Positions 22,901-34,900 of a stretch of 64,000 nt of DNA are shown here, piece by piece. Position 1 is the first letter of the stretch, and each line of letters opens with the position of its first letter. The stretch covers positions 18,563,730-18,627,729 of the forward strand of contig OZ025207.1 of assembly GCA_964019055.1 (NCBI GenBank). Reading direction: 5' to 3'. The position numbers and the translations under genes are program-made. The notes beneath the pieces are model-generated. The model did no database searches. It had not been told where the DNA came from and worked only from the letters and a program-made list of their open reading frames with translations. The stretch is from Anthopleura xanthogrammica. Its lineage: Eukaryota; Cnidaria; Anthozoa; Actiniaria; Actiniidae.

Positions 22901-25900
22901 ACATTCCAGTTGCCAAAGAAAGCAGCAGTCCAGTTCTTCTCAAGCTCGTCCTACAAGGTTTAGCAGCAGACTGGCAAGTTGACACAGACATCTTGACCTT
23001 AGACCTACAACAACATGTAACAAATGGAGATCAATGTATACAAAACACCGACAACCACAGGGTTCCCACCCCTGAGACAAGAACTAGAATATCCCCTCTA
23101 CCACCTAAAACATCACTGGCTTCGACATCTCAAGCACGCACAGCTACTCCATCTCCAGACATGGCTATGGTGTCCAACATCTGTGATTCAAGTGCCGAGG
23201 GGCTGTCCCATTTGGCTAGTAAAAGAGGGTCTGTTTCTGGGAATCTGCTTAAGAATCAAAGGATTAGTATAAGAAATGTACAAAAGTTATTAGAAGGTAC
23301 AGTGTTCGTTATCTTTCATGTATTATCCTTCACTTATTGTTTATTGTTGAGTGTGATTCTAAAAACCTCTTGGTGGAATAGATCCTTGCCCAAGACATTA
23401 CAATTATTGAGGCTTTGAGCTAGTACTTTTGCATTCAGGAAAATCCTATTGATATGATAACTATCAGATTAATATTTAGTCATTGGTTTCACATGATTAC
23501 GCAACAAATCATAGTTATGGTAAAATGCAAGATCAGCACCCCAGATCTCATGTCGGCTGATGAATGGCCGTTTGACGGTGATTTGTCGGACGTTTGACAG
23601 TAGTTTGTCGGCCATTTAAGTGTGGTTTGTCAGCCGTTTAATGGTGGTTAATCTTTTCTTCAGAAGCTGTCACCCACACAACGGCAAGGTGACGGTAGTG
23701 TAATGGTGCGGTGTCAGCCGTTCATCTTGCTGATCTTGCGTATTACCCTGGCATAGTTACCAGTGACATTTATTTTACTCTAAAATTTATTTTTTAGCCT
23801 AAATTAATGATGTCTGAAATTTTTAGAGTTTTAAATTAATAATAATATTATGAGTGTAACATTAAATTAAAGTAGTTTCAATAAAACATTAAAATTATTG
23901 ATAGATCCATGATTGTAAAATATTATTGTTGTGTTGTTGTAATTGTTTATCCAGATAATTCATCCAAGGCATCAGTGCACCTTGTCTCCCAGTCCTGGGA
24001 GTGGAGAGAAGGACGGCTACTGGCATATGAACTGATCCTGAAGTTCCTGATAGCAAACCACATTCATTACATATTCCCAACATTTGCACTTTCTAGAAGT
24101 AGTGCTTCTGCTTCGGCATCTGTGGATGAGAATCTGATCAGGTAAGAAACACATTTGTTTTAACTGAATGAAGGCTTGGTGGTAACCTAGCAACATATTG
24201 GAGGGGGTATGGACTTTATGCCAAAGCATCAACTTTATGAGTCATTAAATAGTGGCCCTCCAAATTTTGATTGGGACCACATTATTAATACCTTCTAACC
24301 CCTCCTTGAAGTTAGAATATAGTCGAAGCTCTCCTTGTGACAACTCTGTTAAGTGACCAGCTCTAGTTATGACCATGATTTTGAAAACCTGTTTTGCCGC
24401 TTATGATAGTCCATTCCTGTTAGTTAGCAGCTCTAGTTATGACCACATTTTTGGTTTTCTGAGGTGGTCGCTTACAAGAGCTTTGAATGTAACTATACTC
24501 CTTTTTGTGCCCTTTCCATCCCTTGTAAACACCAATCCCAGTCATGATCAAATGTATGGATATTATAATATATTTTCCTGAATCTCTTTGCTCAGGTTGG
24601 GGGATATTTTGGCTTCCATCAATCAAATTTATTATTCAACTAGGTTATTTGACATTTATTTTTATTCAATGCTATTCTTTCAGTGAATGCTATAAATAAT
24701 ATCCACTGCAGTATAATAAACTTATCAGTCTTTAAATAATGGAATTTCTATAACGAGCAAGAAAAAGGGTGTGGCTTACAGTGCTTCCAATTACATGCCG
24801 AAATCGTACAATTTGCTGTTGCAACGAAGTTGGTTTTGGTGGATGTCAAACAAGGCGTTTCCACAGCATTTCACGTGGCATGTGCCTTGAAAACTTTGTG
24901 TTTTCCAACAATGTCATGGAAACACTTTCATGACCTCCACCAAAACCTTATTTTATCACGATGGCAATTCGTGTGTATGATTGGAAAGCACTGTAATGGT
25001 GAGGCATATAATATGTTCCATTTTAGACTCATAACACTCTACACATTCGTACACGTTTGTAGACGTTCGTATTTTGAATGACCTCTTTAAGCTCCTGGAC
25101 GATACGTGTTTAAATAAACTATTGTATTGTATTGTAAGCAATAACTTCTAACTAGTCTTGACTCTAACTAAAAGTATGCATGAGAGATTTGAGTGAGGTT
25201 TCTCTTAATTACTGATGCATGACTGCTGTAACACTTTGTGCATAAGACTGACGATAAAGTTAAACACAAATCCTCTTTAGTTTGGGTATAATGTTTTCCC
25301 ATATCATACTATGTGACATGCCTTGGAATTTGGAAAGCTGTGAAGTCGTAGCTTAATCTTGAAAAATAGGATGACAACGAAAAATGGGAATGCAATATGT
25401 CCAAGCTGAAATGGACTATTAATTAAAATTAAAATGTTTAAAGTGGTGATTTTTTCCTGAAAATCATAAAATAGTTAAATTAAAATGTAACTTAAAATGT
25501 ACTTCCTTCTGTGTGCATAATCATGTAAAGCATGACAGCCTAAAATTCATCTTTTCCAAACCTCTCTTTTTGGGGAGGTGCATCTAACTATTAGCTGTTG
25601 CATGTCTTGTAAATCATGCTGGACTGGTATGTGTTACCCATCCTCCTTGTGCCTCATGGCACAGGGCCTTTTTGCTTTATTGCTGGACTGATAATACAAC
25701 AACATATTCACCACATAATTCCATATAGATTTTTATTGATTAGTAGCCATTAAAACATGCCATCCATGACAAATAAATCACTTTAATCATTATTTTTCTG
25801 CCATTCCCATCTAGTGGACAAGGCAGGCAAAGGTTAGTACTAACTAGGAAAAACATCAATTTTGTTAACATTTTACTGATTAATGTTGCATGAGACAGAA

Positions 25901-28900
25901 ACCTTTGGGTTTAGGCCCATTTACCTTGTAATTTGTGGTCCTTGTGGAAGCATGATGGTAGTGTGGAGGGGGGAGGAACAAGGGGAAGGGGGGAGGGAAA
26001 TTCTGGGATAGCAGTGCAGATATTTTTAAGAACTACAAAGTCAATAAAAAAAAGAGTTGAGAATGACATCATGAAAATTACATTCACAATTAACTCATCT
26101 TGCACAAGTCTTCTCTTCCTATTTCCTGTAATTGTACCTGATAATTCAATAAATCTCTAAGTAATAATAAATAAATAATAAATATATAAAACATTAATAG
26201 ATAAACAAAAGTCAATATTTTCTCTTTGCCAAGGTCATGGACTGATGCATCTTTGATGCCAATACACATCGAGTGTCCAAACCATCTTAAAGAAGAAGCC
26301 ATTGTATCAATACAGAGACAAAGGTGTTGATCTAGATCTAATAATACTATTAATAACATGGACTGCCGAGAAGGAGGGGCAGGTAGCCCTACCACTTTTT
26401 CCTTTTCTCCATACTAGCCGAGAGGGAGGGGCTGGTAGCCCCACCACTTTTTAGGGTGCTCCGCAGTCCCTGAATAACTAGTGAAATTTAAAATGTAATT
26501 GTTTAATTTATTTTCCAATGTCTACTAAAAGAAATGCTGATAACTCTTAACCATCTCAAATTAATATTATTAATATTTATTTAATGAATTTTAACACAAT
26601 ATTATGAAGCATGTGTCTGTAGTCTTCTGATCAAATTTGGCAATGCTTATTTTAATAATTAAATGATGAGTTGCATTACAGCTTTAATTGATTCATAAAA
26701 CTTTCAATAACACAAAGTAACTTGAGCAATAATCCCCTTCACAGTTCCCTGTGCAATCTTGAAAGGTAGCTGTGCCTTTGCATGGAAGCGAGACAAGATG
26801 TGACCTTGCAATGATAGAAACATGAATAACACACTACTTTGCTAATACAAATTTCTCTAGTTTCAGTTTACTCAGGGGGCAAAACGGTGTTGCACGGTCA
26901 CATTTTGTCTCATTAATTCAACAAATTTGCCCCCTGAGTAAACTGGAACGAGAGAAAATTTGTATTAGCAAAGTAGTGTTAAAAAGGTCTCTATCATTGC
27001 AAGGTAACCTCCTGTCTCGCTTCAATTCAAAGGCATGGCTACCTTTCAGGATGGTGCAGGGAACTGTGAAGGGGACTATTAATTTTTGTACTAAGATTGC
27101 ATGCATGAATGGACTTAATATGTAATGTACATGTGTAGGACTAATAGATTATGAATAATAATACTACAATATGCATCAAGATGTTATTTGATGATCATTG
27201 TTGCAGGCGTCAGTCTGATACCTCTCCTCCATCAAGCCAACTAAAAAGTAGCAGTTTTGGAGCTATTTCATCCCAGATGTCTAGTAGCTTTACTCCTATG
27301 ACAATCAAGGTACAGTAAGCATGAGATAAAAATATTATAATTACTGAGATTCTCAATATTCTGCAAACTCAGACATTTCAACGGCTTGTTGTAAAATTTT
27401 TTTTTTTTTGCTGCTGTCAATCAAAACTGATCAGTCAGTAGCTTATATATTTTTGACTGGCAGCAGTAAAAAAACAAATTCCAACTCGCAACTCGCAACT
27501 ACTGAGTTCACAGAATATTGCAAATCATAGGGAAGCATGCGTGGCGTAGCGGATAGATTACTAGCCTCTCACCAATGTGACCTGGGTTCGAGTCCAACCA
27601 GGCTCAGTGTCGAATGTGAGCCAGGCTTGGTGTCACATGTGAGTAGAGTTGCTTGTTGGTTCTCTCCTGTGCTTTGAGGGTTTTTCTTTATGAAACTTGT
27701 TCTTATTTGATGCATATTCAATTTTCTCATTCATATACTCAGGTTCATCCTTGTTCATAAATCAGTTTATTCTCTAAGACTACTCTTCAGTTTACTGTAA
27801 TCATATCTTAATAATATTTCTTTCCTTTCTCTAACAGGAAGATGAGAGTGTATACATTGATGCTGTTTCTTCATCTAGGCAGGTAGGCCCTCCATAATCT
27901 TGAATCCTTGTCATAGTACCTTTAACCATAAAATTATATATTAATGCACAGAGATTATAACAAAATTAATTTCCCATTAGATCACTAAAGGGTGTGTCTC
28001 TGTGTCTGTACATTTGAACTTCAATCTATTTTTTGAACTGACCCCTGTCATGTTAGCCAAGTAGGTATTTTAATTTTAATTCCAATAATTGCATATCTTA
28101 CATATTACAGAGCCCAACTTATACTAAAGAAGCTTGGAGCAGACAACCAAAGTAAGCTGTTTGAGTTGATTTTAAATTTTTATTTGACTCCTTCTGAAAT
28201 TTTGAACAAATTTTGAATGCTGAACAAAATATACTGACAAATGATGCCACAATTATTGGTGTTTATTGATATCTTGTACTGTTTGCAGGCGAGCATCATC
28301 CTTCAGCATAGTTGATGATGACGCAGTTAGAACAAGAAAACTTATTCGTCAGTATTCAGTTACCTGTCAGACATATCCAAAACGACCCTTCAGACCTCCA
28401 AAATCCAATGAAGTGGCTGTTGTAAGTAATATATCTAGATGTGTTTCATTCCATATTGATTTTACAAGGGTGGTGTAGTGGTAGTACCTTCACCTCCCCT
28501 CTGGGGTCTTTACTGTAGGTTCTATTCATTGAAATTTGAGGGGTTTTTTTTGAAGGTTACTTAGAGATTTCAATTTCCAGTGAGACGTCAGTCCCAGTTC
28601 CTGTGCATCAAATCCATTTTTCTAGCACAAAAATATAAGCATATCCCATTTCCAAAAAAACTGCTCCACATTGGGTGTTCTTCATATCTTGAATCTGGAG
28701 AGACAACTTTGAATATTATGTTAACCAAGTAGATTGGCTTATTTGATGATTTTACAGTGAAAAACGTAAGATGAATTCTTATTCTCTTGCAGTTACTTAC
28801 ATTTGTTTAACTATTACCAGGCTAATTCTCTACTCTGTCAAGCTGCCAATTTAGGAATTGATAAAAATAACTCCAAACCACCTTCACTGGTAAGAATGAG

Positions 28901-31900
28901 CATATCACTGTGTATGTTATCTAAGTAATGAATACTAATTTCAAAATGCAAACATACATCATCATATCATCTACAAATTTACTGTTTGACAGTCTTATAA
29001 TTTACCTAAACAGTAATAGTAATGGTTACCATTAGCCCCCCCAGTCAGTTGACAGTTGGTCGATACTTAGCGTTGGTCGATACTAGTCGATCGACAGGTC
29101 TTTTCATGCTGTTATATTTATCTGTATATAATTCCTGGTTTTGCAGGTTCCAGGATCTATTAGTGACATAGTTAAATGCTTAGCTTCACCTCTGGGTAAA
29201 CTTGATCAAGAAACAAGTAAGTGTGGCATGAGTTGATGTTGAGAATGTTGCCATGAACCCATCAACTTAACTCTAACCCTGTTAGTTTAAATTTAAAACC
29301 ACACTTTATTCAATATCTTAGTCACTGGACCCTGGATTACTTAGTATTTATCCCTCAGTGTAATGTCTACTTTATGTATCAATATTTAAAACAATAATTA
29401 TTCTTCTATTAACAGCAGATGGTTTCTTGCATTACAACAAAGGCATTACTACTAATAATTCAAGTAAAGACAAGTATGTAAAAAACTCTATTCTTTCAGG
29501 AATTTTTTTCTATATTGATTAAGTCAGTATAAATTATATTATTTGCTTTAATTTATTGTCAATACACAGCATATTATTTCATTCTAATGATTTCATATCC
29601 ATCCAGGGATGATTTACCTGAATGGGCTGTACACCTTGAACTAGAGTCTCTTACTTGTGTCCTTACTCAGGTAAGATCATCCAATTATATGTATTACAAT
29701 AGGTTGGCAAGGGTAGTATATGCTACTATCAATGGCACTGTCTTTCACTGCTGTGTGGTTCACGCCAGGGTCTGCTGGTTTGATTCCTGGCTGAGCCACA
29801 TATATGAGTGGAGTTCGCTTGATGTGTTGTTCTCTCCCAGTTTTCCTCCCTCCATAAAAACCAACATGTGAGTTGAGTGTTGTGTGAAATAAATAATGAA
29901 CATATTGGAAGTGAATGTGGAGCAAAGCAAGTTGTAAAATATAAGTTTTTTTTATACTTTCTCTCTCATGCGCATGCCACACACCTGTAATCTCTCACGG
30001 GTGCCACACAAACCAACCCTCACTGACTGATAGGCATTTTCTCTAAAACTGTAAGTCATGTATATGTACTGTTTATAATTGCAGATCCTATTCCAGACAA
30101 TAGAATGTTTAGGTGATTCCAGATGGGAGCTGCGTAGGATGGGGCAGCAGGTAAGACTACTGACAGTATACCGTACCTATCCTACCCCTCTTAACCCTAA
30201 CTGGAACATCACTAGTAAGACTAGGTTGTAGTGTGCTGCTGTCTCTAAACCTGTTACATAATGCCTTGATTTCAGCTTCTTCCAGTAGTTGCAGAGACTG
30301 TACGATGGTTCAATATGGCACCTCTTGCTTATCTATGGGACCATCACCTGACGAGAGAGAATACCTTACTGTGTTATGGGGCTTGTATTGCCTTGAGGAA
30401 CTCTATGTCCCATGCTGGGAGGCTAAGATATTATCTGGATCAGCCACCATCAACATGGAAGGTAGAATTCTTAATCATCCTAAGGAATATTCACACTGCA
30501 TGTTTAGGCCATTTACTATAATTGTCAACAAATTTCAAGCCCTTAAGTGCGACTTTATTAATCAAGCCACCCAAATAAATGTTAAATCAAATTAATAATG
30601 ATGATGATGATGACGATGATGATGACGATGATGCAATGATGACGATGATGATGATGATGACGATGATGATGATGATGACGATGATGACGATGATGATGAT
30701 GATGACGATGATGACGATGATGATGATGATGATGATGGCGATGACGATGATGACGATGACGATGATGACGATGATGATGACGATGATGACGATTATGATG
30801 ACGATGATGACGATATGACGATGACGATTATGATGATGATGATGATGATGATGACGATGATGATGACGACGATGATGATGATGGTGCAAAGCCTCTATAT
30901 AGTGACAATGATAATGATGATGATTATAGTGATAGTGATGATGATAATGATGACAATGTTGGTGATGTTGTATTTTATAGGACCCAGAGCGTTGTAGTCG
31001 TGCTGCCATGATAATTGTTAATGAAGTCAAGAAAGGTCTTCAAAACTGGCTTAGCAAGGTAACATCGCTGTTTATCATTTCTAGGTTTCTTACCAAAATG
31101 TCTTAGAACATCATGGTTTTTGTATGGATATGTTGCAGGTCCATGGAATCTTAAAATACTCTGGTTACGACAGGCTTACTGTAGTTGCCATGGAAACAAT
31201 TATGCTGTCTCATTTGTATTTCCACTCTTGTTTGGACGTCGACAAGGTATGTACATAGTATGCCTTTGATTTAATATATACTGCTTGGTATACCTTAGGT
31301 AGAGGTTTGGCATGATCAGTTGCCGTTGGCCATGTTAGATGACAGAACAATAGAATCCCTTTACTCTTTCTCCTGTAAAACGATAGTACTTCTTTTACCA
31401 TCCATCATGGCTGCCGTCATGTGATCGTGCATAACCTCTATATCTCATATAGAGAGAGCAAAGTTGGTATGCACTCAAGGGGAAAAGAATATACTCACCA
31501 TAGTTATAAGCAAGATTTGGCCTGGTTCAAAGGCTAAGATCTCCTGATATTGCACCTGTTAAACTTATAGTGTAGTTATACCACAAATGCTTTATTTAAT
31601 CAATTTATCATTTTTTTCCCTTTTCTTCCCCTTCTGTAGAAACTCGAAGCAGAGGATCAGATTCTAGATGTTTTATTGCGTGTTTTTGCCTATTCATTCC
31701 CAGACAAGCCTCTTAGTAAGTCAGTCTCACTTTCTTGGTCTCCAAGGCCCAGTTGCTCACTTCTGATTATTAGTTACCACTAATCCCCATTTGATTAGCT
31801 GAACATAACCAGGATTTGAATAACGCTGCGTTTCCATTCCTATGACGTCATGGTCGTCATGTCACAACGTCATGATGTCATGTTGTAACATGGCGGCCAT

Positions 31901-34900
31901 TTCCTTTTCTCCTAAGCTACCAATCTTGAGACTTGATTGATGCAATTTTTCTTTTATCAGGCTCGTCTTTAAAGTCTTTTTGTCATATACAAACCTCTCC
32001 ATTCAATATCCCTCTTGATGGCTTCTTAAGGTAAGCGTTACAGAATCCTAGCACAAATACTAGTTAAAAAGACCTTCAGACGGCTTCGACTCTCAGCCAT
32101 GCAGTATCCAATGTACGGCAACCGGATTTTCGAGCACATCACGAAGTACTCTTCATCCCACCTACATTAGAAATTCTCCTAAAAATTTGACATTTTACTT
32201 TTTTTTTTTTTTTTAAATGATAGTATCTTCCTTGTAACAGCATAGAAAATAATGGAGTAAAAATTAACTGTTATAATATTGTTTGATTATTATCGTTTTT
32301 CCACAGTTGTTCTACAAGACCAGAATCCACCGAGAAAAATGCTCAACAGGTTAGAACAAACAATAAGAATGAGATTATTTAGTCACTTGTTGATTTAAGT
32401 GTATGAGAAGTTCTTACTCGTAAAAATAGACATGTCAGGCCATAATACTATTAGAGCAGACTTCGTACGTTTGAAAAGTCACGGCATGTCGAATGTTTTC
32501 ATACACGGCACGGCACTGACACGGTTACGGCGCGGCACGGACACGGTGAATGTCGAATGTTTTCATACACGGCACGGCACGGTCACGGTAAGGCGCGGTC
32601 CGTGCCGTAAGGTTTTCATAGTCATACAAATACTGCTCTATGTGTATATTGTATCGACTCATGATTTTTCTCTCTCTTTCTATTTTCAAGTTTGGGAAGC
32701 ACTTTTTCTCAGAGGTTCACATAGCATTTAAGAATTTCTTGAAAACCAGTCAAGTAGACAAAGTAGTAAGTATGCACTGTAAATTCTCAAACCTTCAAGC
32801 TCCATAGTTCGGGAAGCGCGGGTGGTGTACGCTGCTGATGTGCCATCTCTCACGAATGCGACCTACCGGGCTCGGTGATGTATGTGAGTAGGGTTGTTTG
32901 TTGTTTTCTCCTGTGCTTCGAAAGTTTTTCCGCGGGTTCTACGGTTTTTCCTCCCTCCACAAAAATCAACTTCCAAATTCCAATTCAAACTATAGACCCC
33001 TTGCAGCAGTTTAGACTGATGTAGCTCAACTTGGAGGACAAACCATAGGTTCCAATTCTCAGGTGATTGAAGTTCTTTTGTTTTGTCCTCCTAATTGAGC
33101 TGCTTGGACGTCACGTGAAATGGATCTATCGGTTGCCTCATGAGTGTGTTCTAGACCTATTAGCTTTCCGCACGTCTCGGAGTGGTAAATTTGAAGAAAT
33201 AAATTATCTCTTGAATTTTAATTTTCAGCCTTTTCTTCGTTAAATTTTGTTTCTTGTCGTTTAGGTGGTAGTATTCCCTGTCCTCATTCATTATATCGAA
33301 GTATTTTTAGAAGAAACTGCTCTTTGTCATTCTCTAGTGGATGGGTAAGAATAAATGAAATATGTCCGTGCTGTGTGCTGTACGTTTTTTTACTCACACG
33401 AGATCTGTTAATCTGTTTTGTTAAGAGTCTCGGTTGTGTTGCTTGTGTTGCTTGATATGTGGGTATGTGATATGTTACTCCTATCATGGCTTGTTTCTTT
33501 CCCATTTGTGCGTTAACGGCTTTTCAGTCTCGCTGTTTTCTGCCCTCCATGAGAATTGCCATTCTAATAAAATCCCAGTTTTGATAGATTGTCCCTGGTG
33601 TGTGTATAACGAGGAAAAACTAGATGCAGCACTCCCACTTGCAACTACATCCCATCGAGGACTACCCGGGGCCAGTACTGGGGAAATGGAGAGGAGAGAG
33701 GGGGAAGGGGCTCCACTTCCCCGCTAGGGCCAGGGTATGTGTAGTCTATTAGTGTCGTCACGCAACGCAGCTGCTACTAGAAGGAGAGAGCTTTGCGTGA
33801 CGACACTAATAGCGGCTGCGTAAGAGACTAGGGTATGTGGAGACGTGCGCGCGTTCTATATACCTTTGGTAGTACTTAGAATTCACCTTGATTAACAATA
33901 TAATTGTTGTATCAGCTTGCAGCATATCTTGTCCAGAACAAAAGAACTTACCAAGACTAGCAAGGACAGGTCAGTGTGCTGTTTATCTTGTCTAACAGTA
34001 GTGTGCGGGATCCCACTTTTATGATCTCATTCAAGGTCGAGAATCCTAATCCAAATGGAGCCAAATCTAATTTAATCCTATATATGATATGTTTGTGTTC
34101 CAGAGAGTCAATCCATAACCTGGTACAGACGTACTTTAACTATGCATTGATCGGTGTCGGTGAAGTTATCATGTCTACTAAGGTAAAACAGCTATTCTTT
34201 CTTTTATTACATTATTTGATTAGAAACATGCAGCTTATAACTAACAACGTGATAGACTTTCGCAATGTCCTTCGTCTCCGTATGTGAATAAAGCACAGGG
34301 AGCCCAACCAGGATCACACGCACTGGAACTTTGTGCTGGACGAGGGACGACCTCTCGCGAATTTGAAATTCGCTTCTTTTTTCACTTCCTTTGCGCTCGT
34401 GATTCTGTCAGAGTCTAAGATCAGTGAGGTTGGCTTGGAGCAAGTCTAATAACGTGACAGTGTTGGACTCAGTTTTATTGACCTTCACGAAAGGGACAAT
34501 ATGCAATTTTCCTTGCAATACTGCAGTTTTATTGTTTCAACATTCATTCTACAGGCCTTAGATCTGACTACTTTGAGACAACTACTAGAATTATCACTCA
34601 AGGCTTGCGAGTTCTTGGACCAGCCATCACTGACTCACGTCTTCAGAGCCATCAGCCAAAGAGTTGACTATGTGAGTACAATACTATTCCTAACTCCACA
34701 ATATGGAAGAGATTTAGGCCCGCAAGATGATAAACTGTATTGGAACAATAAGAAGAAGGATGCCCTCCCCTCTCCTCTCTGCTCAAACCCCTTGTGACAA
34801 AATATTAATTTTTCGTTTTTTTAATGTCTATAATAGGAACCAGATCTTCTGCGCTTGATTGGTGAGGAGAGTCCAAGCCGAACAAACACACCGGACCTGT

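Noticed and set aside
25815..25832. 18-base micro-exon of the HEAT-like gene between ATCTAG and GTTAGT
   Set aside because: It would keep phase (six residues), but sites this short arise by chance and nothing else supports it; RNA junctions would decide.
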